Of a stretch of 64,000 bases of DNA, positions 1 through 8,770 are shown piece after piece (position 1 is the stretch's first letter; every line of letters begins with the position of its first letter). Source of the stretch: Chryseomonas sp014190935 (GTDB lineage: Bacteria > Pseudomonadota > Gammaproteobacteria > Pseudomonadales > Pseudomonadaceae); contig NZ_JACHVV010000005.1 of the NCBI RefSeq assembly GCF_014190935.1, positions 124,001-188,000 of the forward strand, in the 5' to 3' direction. Made by a program: the position numbers and the translations under genes. The notes beneath the pieces are model-generated. The model was not told the origin of the DNA. It saw nothing but the letters and a program-made list of their open reading frames with translations, and did not search any database.

Positions 1-606
1 ATCGGGCGCCTGCAGCAACCCGAGCCCCTGGGCGCCCACGCCCTGGGCATCGCCGTCACCCTGTTTTCCCTGGCCCTGACCGCCGTGCTGGTGGCCTACC
101 AGCAGCACGTCATCCGCCTCACCGACTCCACAGTGGTCCGCGCCGATGCCCTGCACTATCGCTCCGACCTGCTGCTCAACGTCGGCATCCTGGTCGCCCT
201 GGCGCTGACCGGCTTCGGCTGGTACTGGCTGGATCCGCTGTTCGGCCTGGCCATCGCCCTCTACATCCTCTGGAGCGCCTACGGCATCGCCCGCGACTCC
301 TTTGGCGTGTTGATGGACCAGGAACTGCCCGCCGACATCAGCGAGCACATGCTGCAGCTGGCCTGCCAAGTCCCCGGGGTGGAGGGCGCCCACGACCTGC
401 GTACCCGCCTCTCCGGCAATCATTGGTTCGTGCAGTTGCACCTGGAGCTGCCCGGCGAGATGAGCCTGTCCCGCGCCCATGTGGTGTGCGACGAGGTGGA
501 AGCCGCCATCCGCGCCGAATACCCCCAGGCGGAGGTGCTGGTCCACGCCGATCCGCTGGACGCACCCGACGTTCCGCACCGTCATCCGCTGCCGCCCGCC
601 ACCTGA
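1..606 (+). CDS. fieF: Cation diffusion facilitator FieF-type metal efflux pump (5' truncated)
   Basis: Inner-membrane divalent metal (Fe/Zn/Cd)-proton antiporter of the CDF family. The frame is open from base 1, so the N-terminal membrane half lies outside the window; about 201 residues remain. Visible are the last membrane helices, the HYRSD motif (visible residues 52-56, the H-x3-D half of the family's tetrahedral transport site), a tryptophan-rich helix and a cytoplasmic C-terminal domain of the ferredoxin-like type ending in a His-rich tail. The family is usually close to 300 residues, so about one third is missing. It is followed 81 bases later by an oxidoreductase gene with its own ribosome-binding site; no terminator is evident between them. 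Exact metal preference cannot be read from the sequence. Confidence 0.82.
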   Translation: MGRLQQPEPLGAHALGIAVTLFSLALTAVLVAYQQHVIRLTDSTVVRADALHYRSDLLLNVGILVALALTGFGWYWLDPLFGLAIALYILWSAYGIARDSFGVLMDQELPADISEHMLQLACQVPGVEGAHDLRTRLSGNHWFVQLHLELPGEMSLSRAHVVCDEVEAAIRAEYPQAEVLVHADPLDAPDVPHRHPLPPAT

Positions 607-687
607 GCGGAACCCGGCGCCGCTGCGCTCTCTCGAATCTGCTGAGCCTGATTTGAGAGCGCCCCCCAGACGGCGCCGGAGTCCACC

Positions 688-2217
688 ATGAAAGCCATGC
701 ACCCGGTCGCGCGCCTCGCCGACCTGCGCGAAGACCGTGGCACCGCGGTCAAGATCGAAGACACCGAGATCCTGCTGCTGCGCGTCGGTGACGAGGTGCA
801 CGCCTTTCAGGCCAAGTGCCCCCACGCCGGCGCGCCGCTAGCCGACGGCGCGGTCTGCCAGGGTCGCCTGGTATGTCCCTGGCACAAGGCGAGCTTTGCC
901 ATCGAGGATGGCAGCCTGTGCGAACCGCCGGCGCTGGATGCCCTGCAGCGCTATCCGGTGGAGGTGCGCGATGGCGAGGTGCGGGTCGGCCGCGACCCCC
1001 TGCCCGCGCAAGCGGCCGAAACCCCGGCCGACGACCGTCTGTTCGTCATCGTCGGCGCTGGCGCCGCGGGTACCGCTGCGGCCGCCGCCCTGCGCGAATT
1101 CGGCTATGGCGGGCGCTTGCTGCTGATCGGCCGCGAACCAGGCGAGCCCTATGACCGGACCGCCCTGTCCAAATTCGTCCTCCAGGGCGACAAGGCTCCC
1201 GATGAAGCCACTGCGTTGCGCGAAGCCGACTTCTTCCGCCAGCAGCGCATCGAATGCCTGCACGCCGAGGTGACGCGCCTGGATCCCCAGGCCCGCCAGC
1301 TGGAACTCGCCAACGGCCAGACCTTGAGCTACGACGGCTGCGTGCTCGCCACGGGTGGCGAACCCAGGCCACTGAACGTGCCGGGTGCCCAGCTCAAGGG
1401 CATCCACCTGCTGCGGACCCGCGCCGACGCGGCCGCCATCCTGGCCGACCTGCCTGAAAGAGGCCGCGCGGTGATCGTCGGTGCCAGCTTCATCGGTCTG
1501 GAAGCCGCGTCCGCCTTGCGCAAGCAGGGCCTGGCGGTGGACGTGGTCTCCCCCGCCTCCCTGCCCTTCGTCAGGCAGATGGGCGAGACCCTGGGCCAAC
1601 ATTTCAAGACCCTGCACGAGGCCAATGGCGTGACCTTCCACGCCCCCAATGAGGTAGTGGCCTTTGCCGGCGACGATCAGGTGCGCCAGGTCAGACTCAA
1701 GGACGGCACCCAACTGCCCGCCGACCTGGTACTGGTGGGTACCGGCATCGCCCCGGCGACCGCTTTCCTGGCCAATCTGCCCCTGGCGGACGACGGCAGC
1801 GTCCCGGTCGATGCCCAGCTCCAGGCCGCCGCGGGGCTCTATGCCGTTGGCGATCTGGCCACCTTTCCCCATGCCGGCCAACCCACCCGTATCGAACACT
1901 GGCGCCTGGCCCAGCAACACGGCCGCCTGGCGGCGCGCAACCTGCTGGGCCACGCCGAAAACTACGCGGATGTGCCCTTCTTCTGGACCCTGCATCATGG
2001 CAAGCGTTACGAATACCTCGGCCATCCCCGTCAGTGGGACGACATGCATCTCGACGGCAGCCTGGGCGACCAGACCTTTGTCGCCCTGCTGCTGGCCGAG
2101 GACCTCGTGGTGGGCGTAGTGGCCTGCCAGCGAGAACGCGCCACCGCCATCCTGGCCCAGCGTATGCGTCAGCCGCTGGGACGCGCCGAGGCCCTGGACA
2201 TCGTCCAGGCCAACTAA
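688..2217 (+). CDS. Rieske [2Fe-2S] / FAD-dependent pyridine nucleotide-disulfide oxidoreductase (AIF-like)
   Basis: 509-residue flavoprotein with a fused N-terminal Rieske ferredoxin domain. Rieske ligands are visible as CPH at residues 44-46 and CPWH at 63-66. An FAD Rossmann motif GAGAAG follows at about 123-128, then a second Rossmann motif (VIVGASFIGLEAA, about 265) for NAD(P)H, and the FAD-closing segment GLYAVGDLATFP. The architecture is that of the AIFM3 / ferredoxin-reductase-like family, which moves electrons between NAD(P)H, FAD and the iron-sulfur centre; the physiological acceptor is unknown. It is probably cytoplasmic, as no signal peptide is seen. The stop is ten bases before the phosphodiesterase gene, with the Shine-Dalgarno AAAGGAG overlapping the end, so the two and the following flavin reductase look co-transcribed. 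Confidence 0.85.
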   Translation: MKAMHPVARLADLREDRGTAVKIEDTEILLLRVGDEVHAFQAKCPHAGAPLADGAVCQGRLVCPWHKASFAIEDGSLCEPPALDALQRYPVEVRDGEVRVGRDPLPAQAAETPADDRLFVIVGAGAAGTAAAAALREFGYGGRLLLIGREPGEPYDRTALSKFVLQGDKAPDEATALREADFFRQQRIECLHAEVTRLDPQARQLELANGQTLSYDGCVLATGGEPRPLNVPGAQLKGIHLLRTRADAAAILADLPERGRAVIVGASFIGLEAASALRKQGLAVDVVSPASLPFVRQMGETLGQHFKTLHEANGVTFHAPNEVVAFAGDDQVRQVRLKDGTQLPADLVLVGTGIAPATAFLANLPLADDGSVPVDAQLQAAAGLYAVGDLATFPHAGQPTRIEHWRLAQQHGRLAARNLLGHAENYADVPFFWTLHHGKRYEYLGHPRQWDDMHLDGSLGDQTFVALLLAEDLVVGVVACQRERATAILAQRMRQPLGRAEALDIVQAN

Positions 2218-2227
2218 AGGAGCTGTA

Positions 2228-2698
2228 ATGGCCAATCCCTATCGCGTCGGCCTGATCGCCGATACCCATGGCCTGCTTCGGCCCCAGGCGCTGGAAGCCC
2301 TGGCCGGCAGCGACTTCATCCTGCACGCCGGTGACATCGGCAAGCCCGAGATCCTCGACGCCCTGCGCGAGCTGGCGCCGCTGGCGGTGGTCCGGGGCAA
2401 CAACGACGACGTGCCCTGGGCCGACGACATCCCCGAGCGCGTCACCCTGACCCTGGCCGACGTCGACATCCATATGCTGCACATCCTGCCCGAGCTCGAC
2501 CTGGCGGCCGCTGGCGCCCAGGTGCGGGTGGTAGTCAGCGGCCACTCGCACAAGCCGCTGATCGAAGAGCGGGCTGGCGTACTCTACGTAAACCCCGGCA
2601 GCGCTGGCCCACGGCGTTTCCGACTGCCGATCAGCGTCGGTCGCCTGACCCTGGACGCCGGCCAGATCCAGGCCGAGATCCTAAAACTCACCCCTTGA
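2228..2698 (+). CDS. YfcE/MJ0936-type metallophosphoesterase
   Basis: 156-residue calcineurin-like phosphoesterase of the small bacterial YfcE/MJ0936 class. The metal-binding motifs appear in order: DTH near residue 12, HAGD near 36-39, GNND near 57-60, a histidine in the IHMLHILPEL segment, and GHSH near 108-111. These coordinate a dinuclear metal centre for phosphodiester hydrolysis; in-vivo substrates of this class are poorly defined. Length is typical, slightly shorter than E. coli YfcE. It lies ten bases after the Rieske oxidoreductase and ten before the flavin reductase, consistent with a three-gene transcript. Start chosen at the ATG seven bases after AAGGAGC. Confidence 0.85.
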   Translation: MANPYRVGLIADTHGLLRPQALEALAGSDFILHAGDIGKPEILDALRELAPLAVVRGNNDDVPWADDIPERVTLTLADVDIHMLHILPELDLAAAGAQVRVVVSGHSHKPLIEERAGVLYVNPGSAGPRRFRLPISVGRLTLDAGQIQAEILKLTP

Positions 2699-2708
2699 AG
2701 GAATCCCG

Positions 2709-3329
2709 ATGAGCATCGATTACCACTTCTACGAACCCAGCCAGGGCCACGGCCTGCCCCACGACCCCTTCAACGCCATCATCGCGCCGCGCCCCATCGG
2801 CTGGATCTCCTCCCAGAGCGAAAGCGGCGTCCTCAACCTGGCGCCCTACAGCTTCTTCAACGCCTTCAACTACAAGCCGCCGCTGATCGGCTTTTCCAGC
2901 CAGGGCTACAAGGACAGCGTCGCCAACATCGAGCGCACCGGCGAATTCGTCTGGAATCTGGCCACCCGCGAACTGGCCGAGGAGATGAACACCAGCAGCG
3001 CCATGGTCGGGCCCGAGGTGGACGAATTCGCCCTGGCTGGCCTCGAACCCGCGCCCTCCAGTGTCATCAAGGTGCCGCGTGTCGCCCGTGCCCAGGTGGC
3101 CTTCGAGTGCAAGCTGAGCCAGATCGTCCGCCTCAAGACCGCCGCCGGGGATGAACTGGATCAGTGGCTGGTGCTGGGCGAGGTGGTCGCCGCCCATATC
3201 GACAAGCGCCTGCTCAAGGACGGCATCTACCAGACCGCGGCCGCTCGCCCCATCGTGCGCGGTGGTGGCCCGGCCGACTATTTCGAGATCACCGAGGCCG
3301 CGCTGTTCCGCATGCGGCGCCCCGACTGA
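2709..3329 (+). CDS. Flavin reductase (DIM6/NTAB) family protein
   Basis: 206-residue FMN-binding split-barrel protein of the flavin reductase-like family. The family signature APRPIGWISS is at about residues 27-36 and the FMN-contacting NLAPYSFFNAF stretch at about 44-54. Members reduce free flavin with NAD(P)H or use bound FMN for small-molecule reduction; this full-length, single-domain form is common beside oxidoreductases. It is the last gene of the run starting at the Rieske oxidoreductase, and is closed eleven bases later by a strong bidirectional terminator. The Shine-Dalgarno GAAGGAATC precedes the ATG. The substrate cannot be assigned. Confidence 0.82.
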   Translation: MSIDYHFYEPSQGHGLPHDPFNAIIAPRPIGWISSQSESGVLNLAPYSFFNAFNYKPPLIGFSSQGYKDSVANIERTGEFVWNLATRELAEEMNTSSAMVGPEVDEFALAGLEPAPSSVIKVPRVARAQVAFECKLSQIVRLKTAAGDELDQWLVLGEVVAAHIDKRLLKDGIYQTAAARPIVRGGGPADYFEITEAALFRMRRPD

Positions 3330-3339
3330 GCGGTTGGCC

Positions 3340-3383
3340 CTGGAATGCAAAACGGCGCCCTGAGGCGCCGTTTTGCATTCCAG
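3340..3383. terminator. Perfect 20-bp stem bidirectional terminator
   Basis: Bases 3340-3359 are the exact reverse complement of 3364-3383, with a four-base CTGA loop. Each arm carries an A4/T4 tract near its outer end, so the hairpin can end transcription from both the plus-strand flavin reductase gene (ends 3329) and the minus-strand GST gene (ends 3389). No mismatch was found over the 20 base pairs. Confidence 0.88.
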
Positions 3384-3388
3384 GCTCG

Positions 3389-4327
3389 CTAGCCCGCCGC
3401 GCTGACGCGAAAATTCAGTCGCGGGAAATGCACCTGGATAGCTCCCAGCTGCTCATCGTGGCGGCGGATCACCAGGGCTTCGCTGTCGGCATGCACCAGT
3501 TCGCCCGTCACGGGATCCACCCCGTAGTCGGTCGCCGCCACGCTCACCCGGTCACCCCAGGCGAAGCCTTCCACGGCAACGGCCTGGTCGCGCGGCAAGG
3601 CCAGCGGCTCCGCGGCCCTGGCGATCTCCAGCGCCTCGGCGGCGCCGAGTTCTTCGTGGGTACCATGACCGAACCCCAGCACCCGAGCGAACCAGGCGGC
3701 GATCTCGGGACGCTCGTCGATCAGAGGCGCCAGTTGCGGCGTGCTCTTGAGAAACCAGAAGTTGTGCGCCAGGGCGATGTCGGCCACCGAAGGCGCGCCA
3801 AACAGGAATTCGCCGGCGCTGCGCCCCAGCTGGGTCTCCAGCCGGGTCAGCAGGGTCGGCAGCTGTTGCCGGGCCTGCTCGGGCGTCAAACGACTCAGGC
3901 TACCGCCGCTGAACAGCGCCTTGCGGTCATCCATGAAGGCCTGGGCCTGCTCCGGCGGCAGGCTAGCCAGGCGCGGTCCCATGATCTCCGGCTGGAACAT
4001 CAACGCCACCGCGTGCTGGAACACTACCGAATCCGCCCAGCCGGCAAAGGCGGCCACGACCGCTTCCTGGCCTTCCGGAAACAGCGCCGGCACCGCCTTC
4101 TCCGCCTCCAGGCGGCGGGCGATCAGCGCCGTGTCGCAATAGACATCGGCGCCCACCTGCAGCACCGGCGTCTTGCGATAGCCGCCGGTGAGCGCCACCA
4201 GCTCGGGCTTGGGCAGCATCCGCGGAATGATCACCGAACGCCAGGCCAGCCCCTTGAAGCCCAGCAGCAGGCGCGCCTTCTCGGCGAAAGGCGATTGCCA
4301 ATAGTGATGCAGAATCAGCTCGGACAT
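3389..4327 (-). CDS. Glutathione S-transferase family protein (312 aa)
   Basis: The N-terminal ~80 residues form a thioredoxin-fold GST domain (LHHYWQSPFAEKARLLLGFK at about 6-25, then YRKTPVLQVG with the cis-proline, and CDTALIARRLE). A longer-than-usual all-helical C-terminal part follows; 312 residues exceeds the ~200-220 of classical GSTs. The family conjugates glutathione to electrophiles or isomerises and reduces small molecules; the substrate is unknown. The ATG overlaps the last codons of the GIY-YIG gene by 13 bases, so translation is probably coupled. It is the promoter-distal gene of a minus-strand cluster starting with pcs and ends at the shared terminator at 3340-3383. Confidence 0.83.
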   Translation of the reverse strand: MSELILHHYWQSPFAEKARLLLGFKGLAWRSVIIPRMLPKPELVALTGGYRKTPVLQVGADVYCDTALIARRLEAEKAVPALFPEGQEAVVAAFAGWADSVVFQHAVALMFQPEIMGPRLASLPPEQAQAFMDDRKALFSGGSLSRLTPEQARQQLPTLLTRLETQLGRSAGEFLFGAPSVADIALAHNFWFLKSTPQLAPLIDERPEIAAWFARVLGFGHGTHEELGAAEALEIARAAEPLALPRDQAVAVEGFAWGDRVSVAATDYGVDPVTGELVHADSEALVIRRHDEQLGAIQVHFPRLNFRVSAAG

Positions 4328-4635
4328 GACAGCACTCCTGAATCAGCCACGGGCAAGGTGCCGGACAGGGCCAGCACCAGGGCTTCCTTGGCTCGTTTGG
4401 GTAGCTTCTTGATCTGGATTTCACGGCGCAGCGCGGCCGACTTGTCGCCACAGGCTTCCACATAGACCAGCGCCTGGGCCGGGCTGGAGGCGAAGAAGCG
4501 GGCACCGCGGCCACTGCGGTGCTGGGCGAAACGGCGCTCGGGATCATCGCTGATGCCGCAATAGAGCGCCTGATTCTCGGCGCGCACCAGGTAGACATAC
4601 CAGGTGCGCGCGGGTGGTAGGGGGTCGTCGCTCAC
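4315..4635 (-). CDS. GIY-YIG domain protein (YhbQ/UPF0213-like)
   Basis: 106-residue single-domain GIY-YIG protein. The motif appears as YVYLVRAENQALYCGISDD near the N-terminus, followed by ERRFAQH (catalytic-type Arg) and a basic helix AALRREIQIKKLPKRAKEAL containing the conserved Glu. Small proteins of this class are putative structure-specific nucleases; the function is largely unproven. The start was set at GTG (4635), which lies two bases after the Pcs stop codon, giving tight coupling; the open frame continues upstream inside pcs but homology begins only at this GTG. Its 3' end overlaps the GST gene. Repeated insertion between lipid and GST genes is not something I can explain from function. 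Confidence 0.8.
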   Translation of the reverse strand: MSDDPLPPARTWYVYLVRAENQALYCGISDDPERRFAQHRSGRGARFFASSPAQALVYVEACGDKSAALRREIQIKKLPKRAKEALVLALSGTLPVADSGVLSCPS

Positions 4636-4637
4636 CG

Positions 4638-5354
4638 TCAGGCGAACCACTCCCGGGCGGTACGCCAGACGCACACGCCGACGAAGTAGATGCCGCTGGC
4701 GAACCAGAGGACCATCAACCACAGCGGCTTGTCGGGATGCACGAACACCATCATGGCGCTGCTGAGCAGCCAGATGGAGGTCACGGCGATGTTCAGGGCC
4801 ATCAGCTGACGCACGCGGAAGGGATGCAGGAACTTGACCCGGGTCAGGGTCAGGGCGGCCAGCACCAGCACCACCGCCATGCTGAACCAGGGCGCCAGGT
4901 CCAGCACGTAGAAATACAGCGCCACCACGTTCCAGGCCGCGGGAAAGCCGACGAAATAGTTGTCGGCGCTCTTCATGTTCACATTGCAGAAACAGAACAG
5001 CGACGACAATAGGATGATGCCCACCGCCACCAGCTCGAAGTGTGGAGGCAAGGGCACGAAGCGATAGATGAAGATGGCCGGAATGAACACATAGGTCAGG
5101 TAGTCGACCACCAGATCCAGCGCCGAGCCGTCGAAATGGGGCAGTACCCGCTTGACTTCGAACTTGCGCGCCAGGGTGCCGTCGAGACCGTCGACGAGCA
5201 GGGCGATGCCCAGCCACATCAGGCAACCCTTGGGTTGACCGTCGACCAGAGCGAGCAGCGCCAGGAGCGCCAGGATCACACCACTGGAGGTCACCGCATG
5301 GGCGCCCCAGGCCTTGGCTTTTGTCAGCATGAGCGGATGGGAAATGGAGTTCAC
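4638..5354 (-). CDS. pcs: Phosphatidylcholine synthase
   Basis: 238-residue integral membrane CDP-alcohol phosphatidyltransferase that condenses CDP-diacylglycerol with choline to make phosphatidylcholine. The catalytic motif runs DG..GT.AR...........G...D...D (from DGLDGTLARKF, about residue 55, to HFDGSALDLVVD, about 73-84). About seven to eight hydrophobic segments follow. Length and the LPHFDG segment fit the Pcs branch rather than PgsA or PssA. It leads a minus-strand cluster with the GIY-YIG and GST genes. The presence of pcs implies the cell can make phosphatidylcholine directly from choline, as P. aeruginosa does. Confidence 0.88.
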   Translation of the reverse strand: MNSISHPLMLTKAKAWGAHAVTSSGVILALLALLALVDGQPKGCLMWLGIALLVDGLDGTLARKFEVKRVLPHFDGSALDLVVDYLTYVFIPAIFIYRFVPLPPHFELVAVGIILLSSLFCFCNVNMKSADNYFVGFPAAWNVVALYFYVLDLAPWFSMAVVLVLAALTLTRVKFLHPFRVRQLMALNIAVTSIWLLSSAMMVFVHPDKPLWLMVLWFASGIYFVGVCVWRTAREWFA

Positions 5355-5562
5355 GGGCGTCTCTCTATGATGACGGCTTCGACTGCCCAGCGCACCGCCT
5401 GTTCTGGCAATACGCTACGAAATCGACAATGAAGCCGGTGAACGGCAAGGCGGGCCTTGACCGCCGACCCCGGAAACCGGGCGCCAAACATCGAGGATAC
5501 CGCGCCTTGCCGTCCTTTGCCCGCCTTCCCGCCGAACGCCCGTGACTGGGTTCGCAGGACGA

Positions 5563-5588
5563 CCGGGGCGGACAGGCCTCCGCCCCGG
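5563..5588 (-). terminator. Hairpin downstream of aapP
   Basis: A perfect 10-bp inverted repeat (CCGGGGCGGA / TCCGCCCCGG) with a 6-base loop lies seven bases past the aapP stop codon. There is no clear U-tract on the minus strand, so it may be a Rho-linked end or a 3' stabilising stem rather than a classic intrinsic terminator. Confidence 0.5.
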
Positions 5589-5594
5589 CTGCGC

Positions 5595-6362
<768 letters not shown>

Positions 6363-6372
6363 CTGTTGACTC

Positions 6373-7473
6373 CTAACGCTTGTGGCCGGTGTTCAGCTTG
6401 CGCTCCAGACGGGAGGAGTAGCTGGACATGGCGAAACAGAAAATCCAGAAGACCAGGGCGGCGAACACATAGCCTTCGGTGGACAGACCAGGCCAGGCCG
6501 GGTCGGAGGTGGCGCGCTTGATGCTGTTGAGCAGGTCGAACAGGCCGATGATGACCACCAGGCTCGAATCCTTGAACAGCGCGATGAAGGTGTTGACGAT
6601 GCCCGGGATTACCAGCTTGAGCGCCTGCGGCAGGATCACCAGGCCGGTGGTCCGCCAGTAGCCCAGGCCCATGGCGGCGGCGGCTTCGTACTGCCCCTTG
6701 GGAATGGCCTGCATGCCACCCCGCACCACCTCGGCGATATAGGCCGCTTCGAAGACGATCACCATGACGATGGCGCGCAGCAGCTTGTCCAGGTTCATGC
6801 CGTCGGGCAGGAACAGCGGCAGCATCACCGAGGACAGGAACAGCACCGTGATCAGCGGGATGCCACGCCAGAACTCGATCATGGTCACGCAGATGACCTT
6901 GATCGCCGGCAGCTTGGAACGTCGCCCCAGGGCCAGCAGGATACCCAGCGGCAAGGCGCCGACGATGCCCACCGCGGCGATCACCACGGTCAGCATCAGG
7001 CCGCCCCACTCGCTGGAGGGCACCACGCGCAGACCGAAGCCGCCATACAGCAGCCAGAAGGCCACCAGTGGATAGATCACCAGCAGCGCCAGGCCGTAGC
7101 GGGCCTTGTGCTTGAAGCTGTCGAGGAACAACGGGATGGCGCCGACCACGGCGATCACCACGGTCAGATCCACGCGCCAGCGCTGATCGCCGGGGTAGAA
7201 GCCGTACATGAACTGGCCGAAGCGCTCCTTGATGAACACCCAGCAGGCGCCGCCCGGCACGCAGTCGGCACGGGTGCTGCCGCTCCAGGTGGCGTTGAGG
7301 AAGGCCCAGTTCACCACCGGCGGCACGATCAGCCAGACGATGTAGAGACCGAACAGCGTCAGGATGGTATTGCCGACACTGGAAAACAGGTTGCCACGGA
7401 TCCAGGCCAAGGCACCAACGCTGGAGGGCGGTGGCGGCAGGTCCGGTTTGAAGGTATGGGTCTGATTACTCAT
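6373..7473 (-). CDS. aapM: General L-amino-acid ABC transporter permease AapM
   Basis: 366-residue HisM-type inner-membrane permease. There is a long N-terminal region with extra hydrophobic segments and a Cys-containing loop, typical of AapM and longer than HisM-type permeases. The C-terminal core carries the EAA coupling motif (EAAAAMGLGYWRTTGLVILPQ), which docks on AapP. Ten bases after aapQ and ten before aapP, so it is translated from the same mRNA. It forms the heterodimeric membrane channel with AapQ. Confidence 0.9.
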   Translation of the reverse strand: MSNQTHTFKPDLPPPPSSVGALAWIRGNLFSSVGNTILTLFGLYIVWLIVPPVVNWAFLNATWSGSTRADCVPGGACWVFIKERFGQFMYGFYPGDQRWRVDLTVVIAVVGAIPLFLDSFKHKARYGLALLVIYPLVAFWLLYGGFGLRVVPSSEWGGLMLTVVIAAVGIVGALPLGILLALGRRSKLPAIKVICVTMIEFWRGIPLITVLFLSSVMLPLFLPDGMNLDKLLRAIVMVIVFEAAYIAEVVRGGMQAIPKGQYEAAAAMGLGYWRTTGLVILPQALKLVIPGIVNTFIALFKDSSLVVIIGLFDLLNSIKRATSDPAWPGLSTEGYVFAALVFWIFCFAMSSYSSRLERKLNTGHKR

Positions 7474-7482
7474 ACGCGCTCC

Positions 7483-8670
7483 TTAACGCTCGATCAGCGC
7501 GATGCGCTTGTTGTACCAGTTCATCAGGATGCTGATGCTGATGCTGATGGCCAGGTACACGCTCATGGTGATGGCCATGGTCTCGATGGCCTGACCGGTC
7601 TGGTTCAGGACGGTGCCGGCGAACAGCGCCACCATCTCCGGATAGCCCACCGCGGCGCCCAGCGAAGAGTTCTTCATCAGGTTCAGATACTGGTTGGTCA
7701 GCGGCGGAATGATCACCCGCAGGGCCTGGGGAATGATCACCAGCCGCAGGGTCAGACCCGGACGCAGGCCCAGGGAGCTGGCCGCCTCGGTCTGGCCATG
7801 GCTGACCGCCTGGATGCCGCCCCGCACCGTCTCGCCGATGAAGGCCGCGGTGTAGACCGACAGGGCCAGCGCCAGGGACACCAGTTCGGGAATGATCACC
7901 CACCCGCCACGCAGGTTGAAGCCCTGCAGTTCCGGCACCTCCCAGTGCAGCGGCTTGCCGAAGACCAGGGTCGCCAGCAGCGGGATGCCGATCAGCAGCG
8001 CCAATACCGTCCAGAGCACCGGGAAGCGCTGACCGGTGGCGTGCCGGCGCTTGCGCGCCCAGCGCACCACCACCACGCTGGCGACGATGGCGATCAGCAG
8101 CGCGATCAGACCGGGCACGAAGCCGGCATCGGCGATCGGCGCCGGCATGTACAGGCCGCGGTTGTTGACGAACAGCGCGCCACCCAGGCTCAGGCTCTGA
8201 CGCGGGCCCGGCAGGGGCGCGAGCACGGCGAAATAGACGAAGAAGATCAGCAGCAGCGGCGGAATGTTGCGGAAGGTCTCGATGTAGACCGTGGCGACCT
8301 TGCGCAGCAGCCAGTTGTTCGACAGGCGTGCCACACCCACGCTGAAGCCGATGATGGTCGCCAGGATGATGCCGATCACCGACACCAGCAGGGTATTGAG
8401 CAGCCCGACCAGGAAGACCCGCCCGTAGGTGTCGCCTTCGCTGTAGGGAATCAGGTGTTGGGGAATGCCGAAACCGGCGGTGTTGTTCAGGAAGCCGAAG
8501 CCGGAGGTGATACCCCGGTTGGCGAGATTGGCCTGGGTGTTGCTGAACAGGAACCAGCCGAAGGCCACGACGGCGACCACGGCCACGATCTGGAACAGCC
8601 AGGAGCGTGCCTGCGGATCGGTGAGCAGCGACCCACGGACCGGCGAGGACGGTTTGCTAACGTTTTGCAT
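7483..8670 (-). CDS. aapQ: General L-amino-acid ABC transporter permease AapQ
   Basis: 395-residue inner-membrane permease, partner of AapM. The FRNIPPLL segment and the EAA loop (TEAASSLGLRPGLTLRLVIIPQ) identify the HisM/GlnP family; about eight hydrophobic segments can be seen, with a large insertion between residues ~120 and 230 as in other AapQ proteins. It is separated from aapJ by 100 bases holding a long imperfect hairpin, which probably lets the binding protein be made in excess over the permeases. Confidence 0.9.
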   Translation of the reverse strand: MQNVSKPSSPVRGSLLTDPQARSWLFQIVAVVAVVAFGWFLFSNTQANLANRGITSGFGFLNNTAGFGIPQHLIPYSEGDTYGRVFLVGLLNTLLVSVIGIILATIIGFSVGVARLSNNWLLRKVATVYIETFRNIPPLLLIFFVYFAVLAPLPGPRQSLSLGGALFVNNRGLYMPAPIADAGFVPGLIALLIAIVASVVVVRWARKRRHATGQRFPVLWTVLALLIGIPLLATLVFGKPLHWEVPELQGFNLRGGWVIIPELVSLALALSVYTAAFIGETVRGGIQAVSHGQTEAASSLGLRPGLTLRLVIIPQALRVIIPPLTNQYLNLMKNSSLGAAVGYPEMVALFAGTVLNQTGQAIETMAITMSVYLAISISISILMNWYNKRIALIER

Positions 8671-8689
8671 CTACTAGAAGCCTCATTAA

Positions 8690-8730
8690 ATTCTCGCCCC
8701 ACAGCGCGGGGAGCGCTGCAGGGCGAGAAT
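8690..8730 (-). promoter_or_regulatory. Intercistronic stem-loop between aapJ and aapQ
   Basis: A long hairpin: ATTCTCGCCC (8690-8699) pairs with GGGCGAGAAT (8721-8730), then a symmetric CA/CA internal loop, then CAGCGC (8702-8707) pairs with GCGCTG (8713-8718) around a GGGGA loop. It lies between the binding-protein and permease genes. No U-run follows on the minus strand, so partial termination or protection of the upstream aapJ mRNA from 3' decay is more likely than full termination. Confidence 0.6.
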
Positions 8731-8770
8731 CTGCACATCCGGAAGGTGGTCGGCGACTAAGGCGCCGAGA

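Noticed and set aside
6382..8760. Long plus-strand open frame over aapM and aapQ
   Set aside because: Antisense to two recognised permease genes with intact motifs; His/Gln/Asp-rich and without domains.
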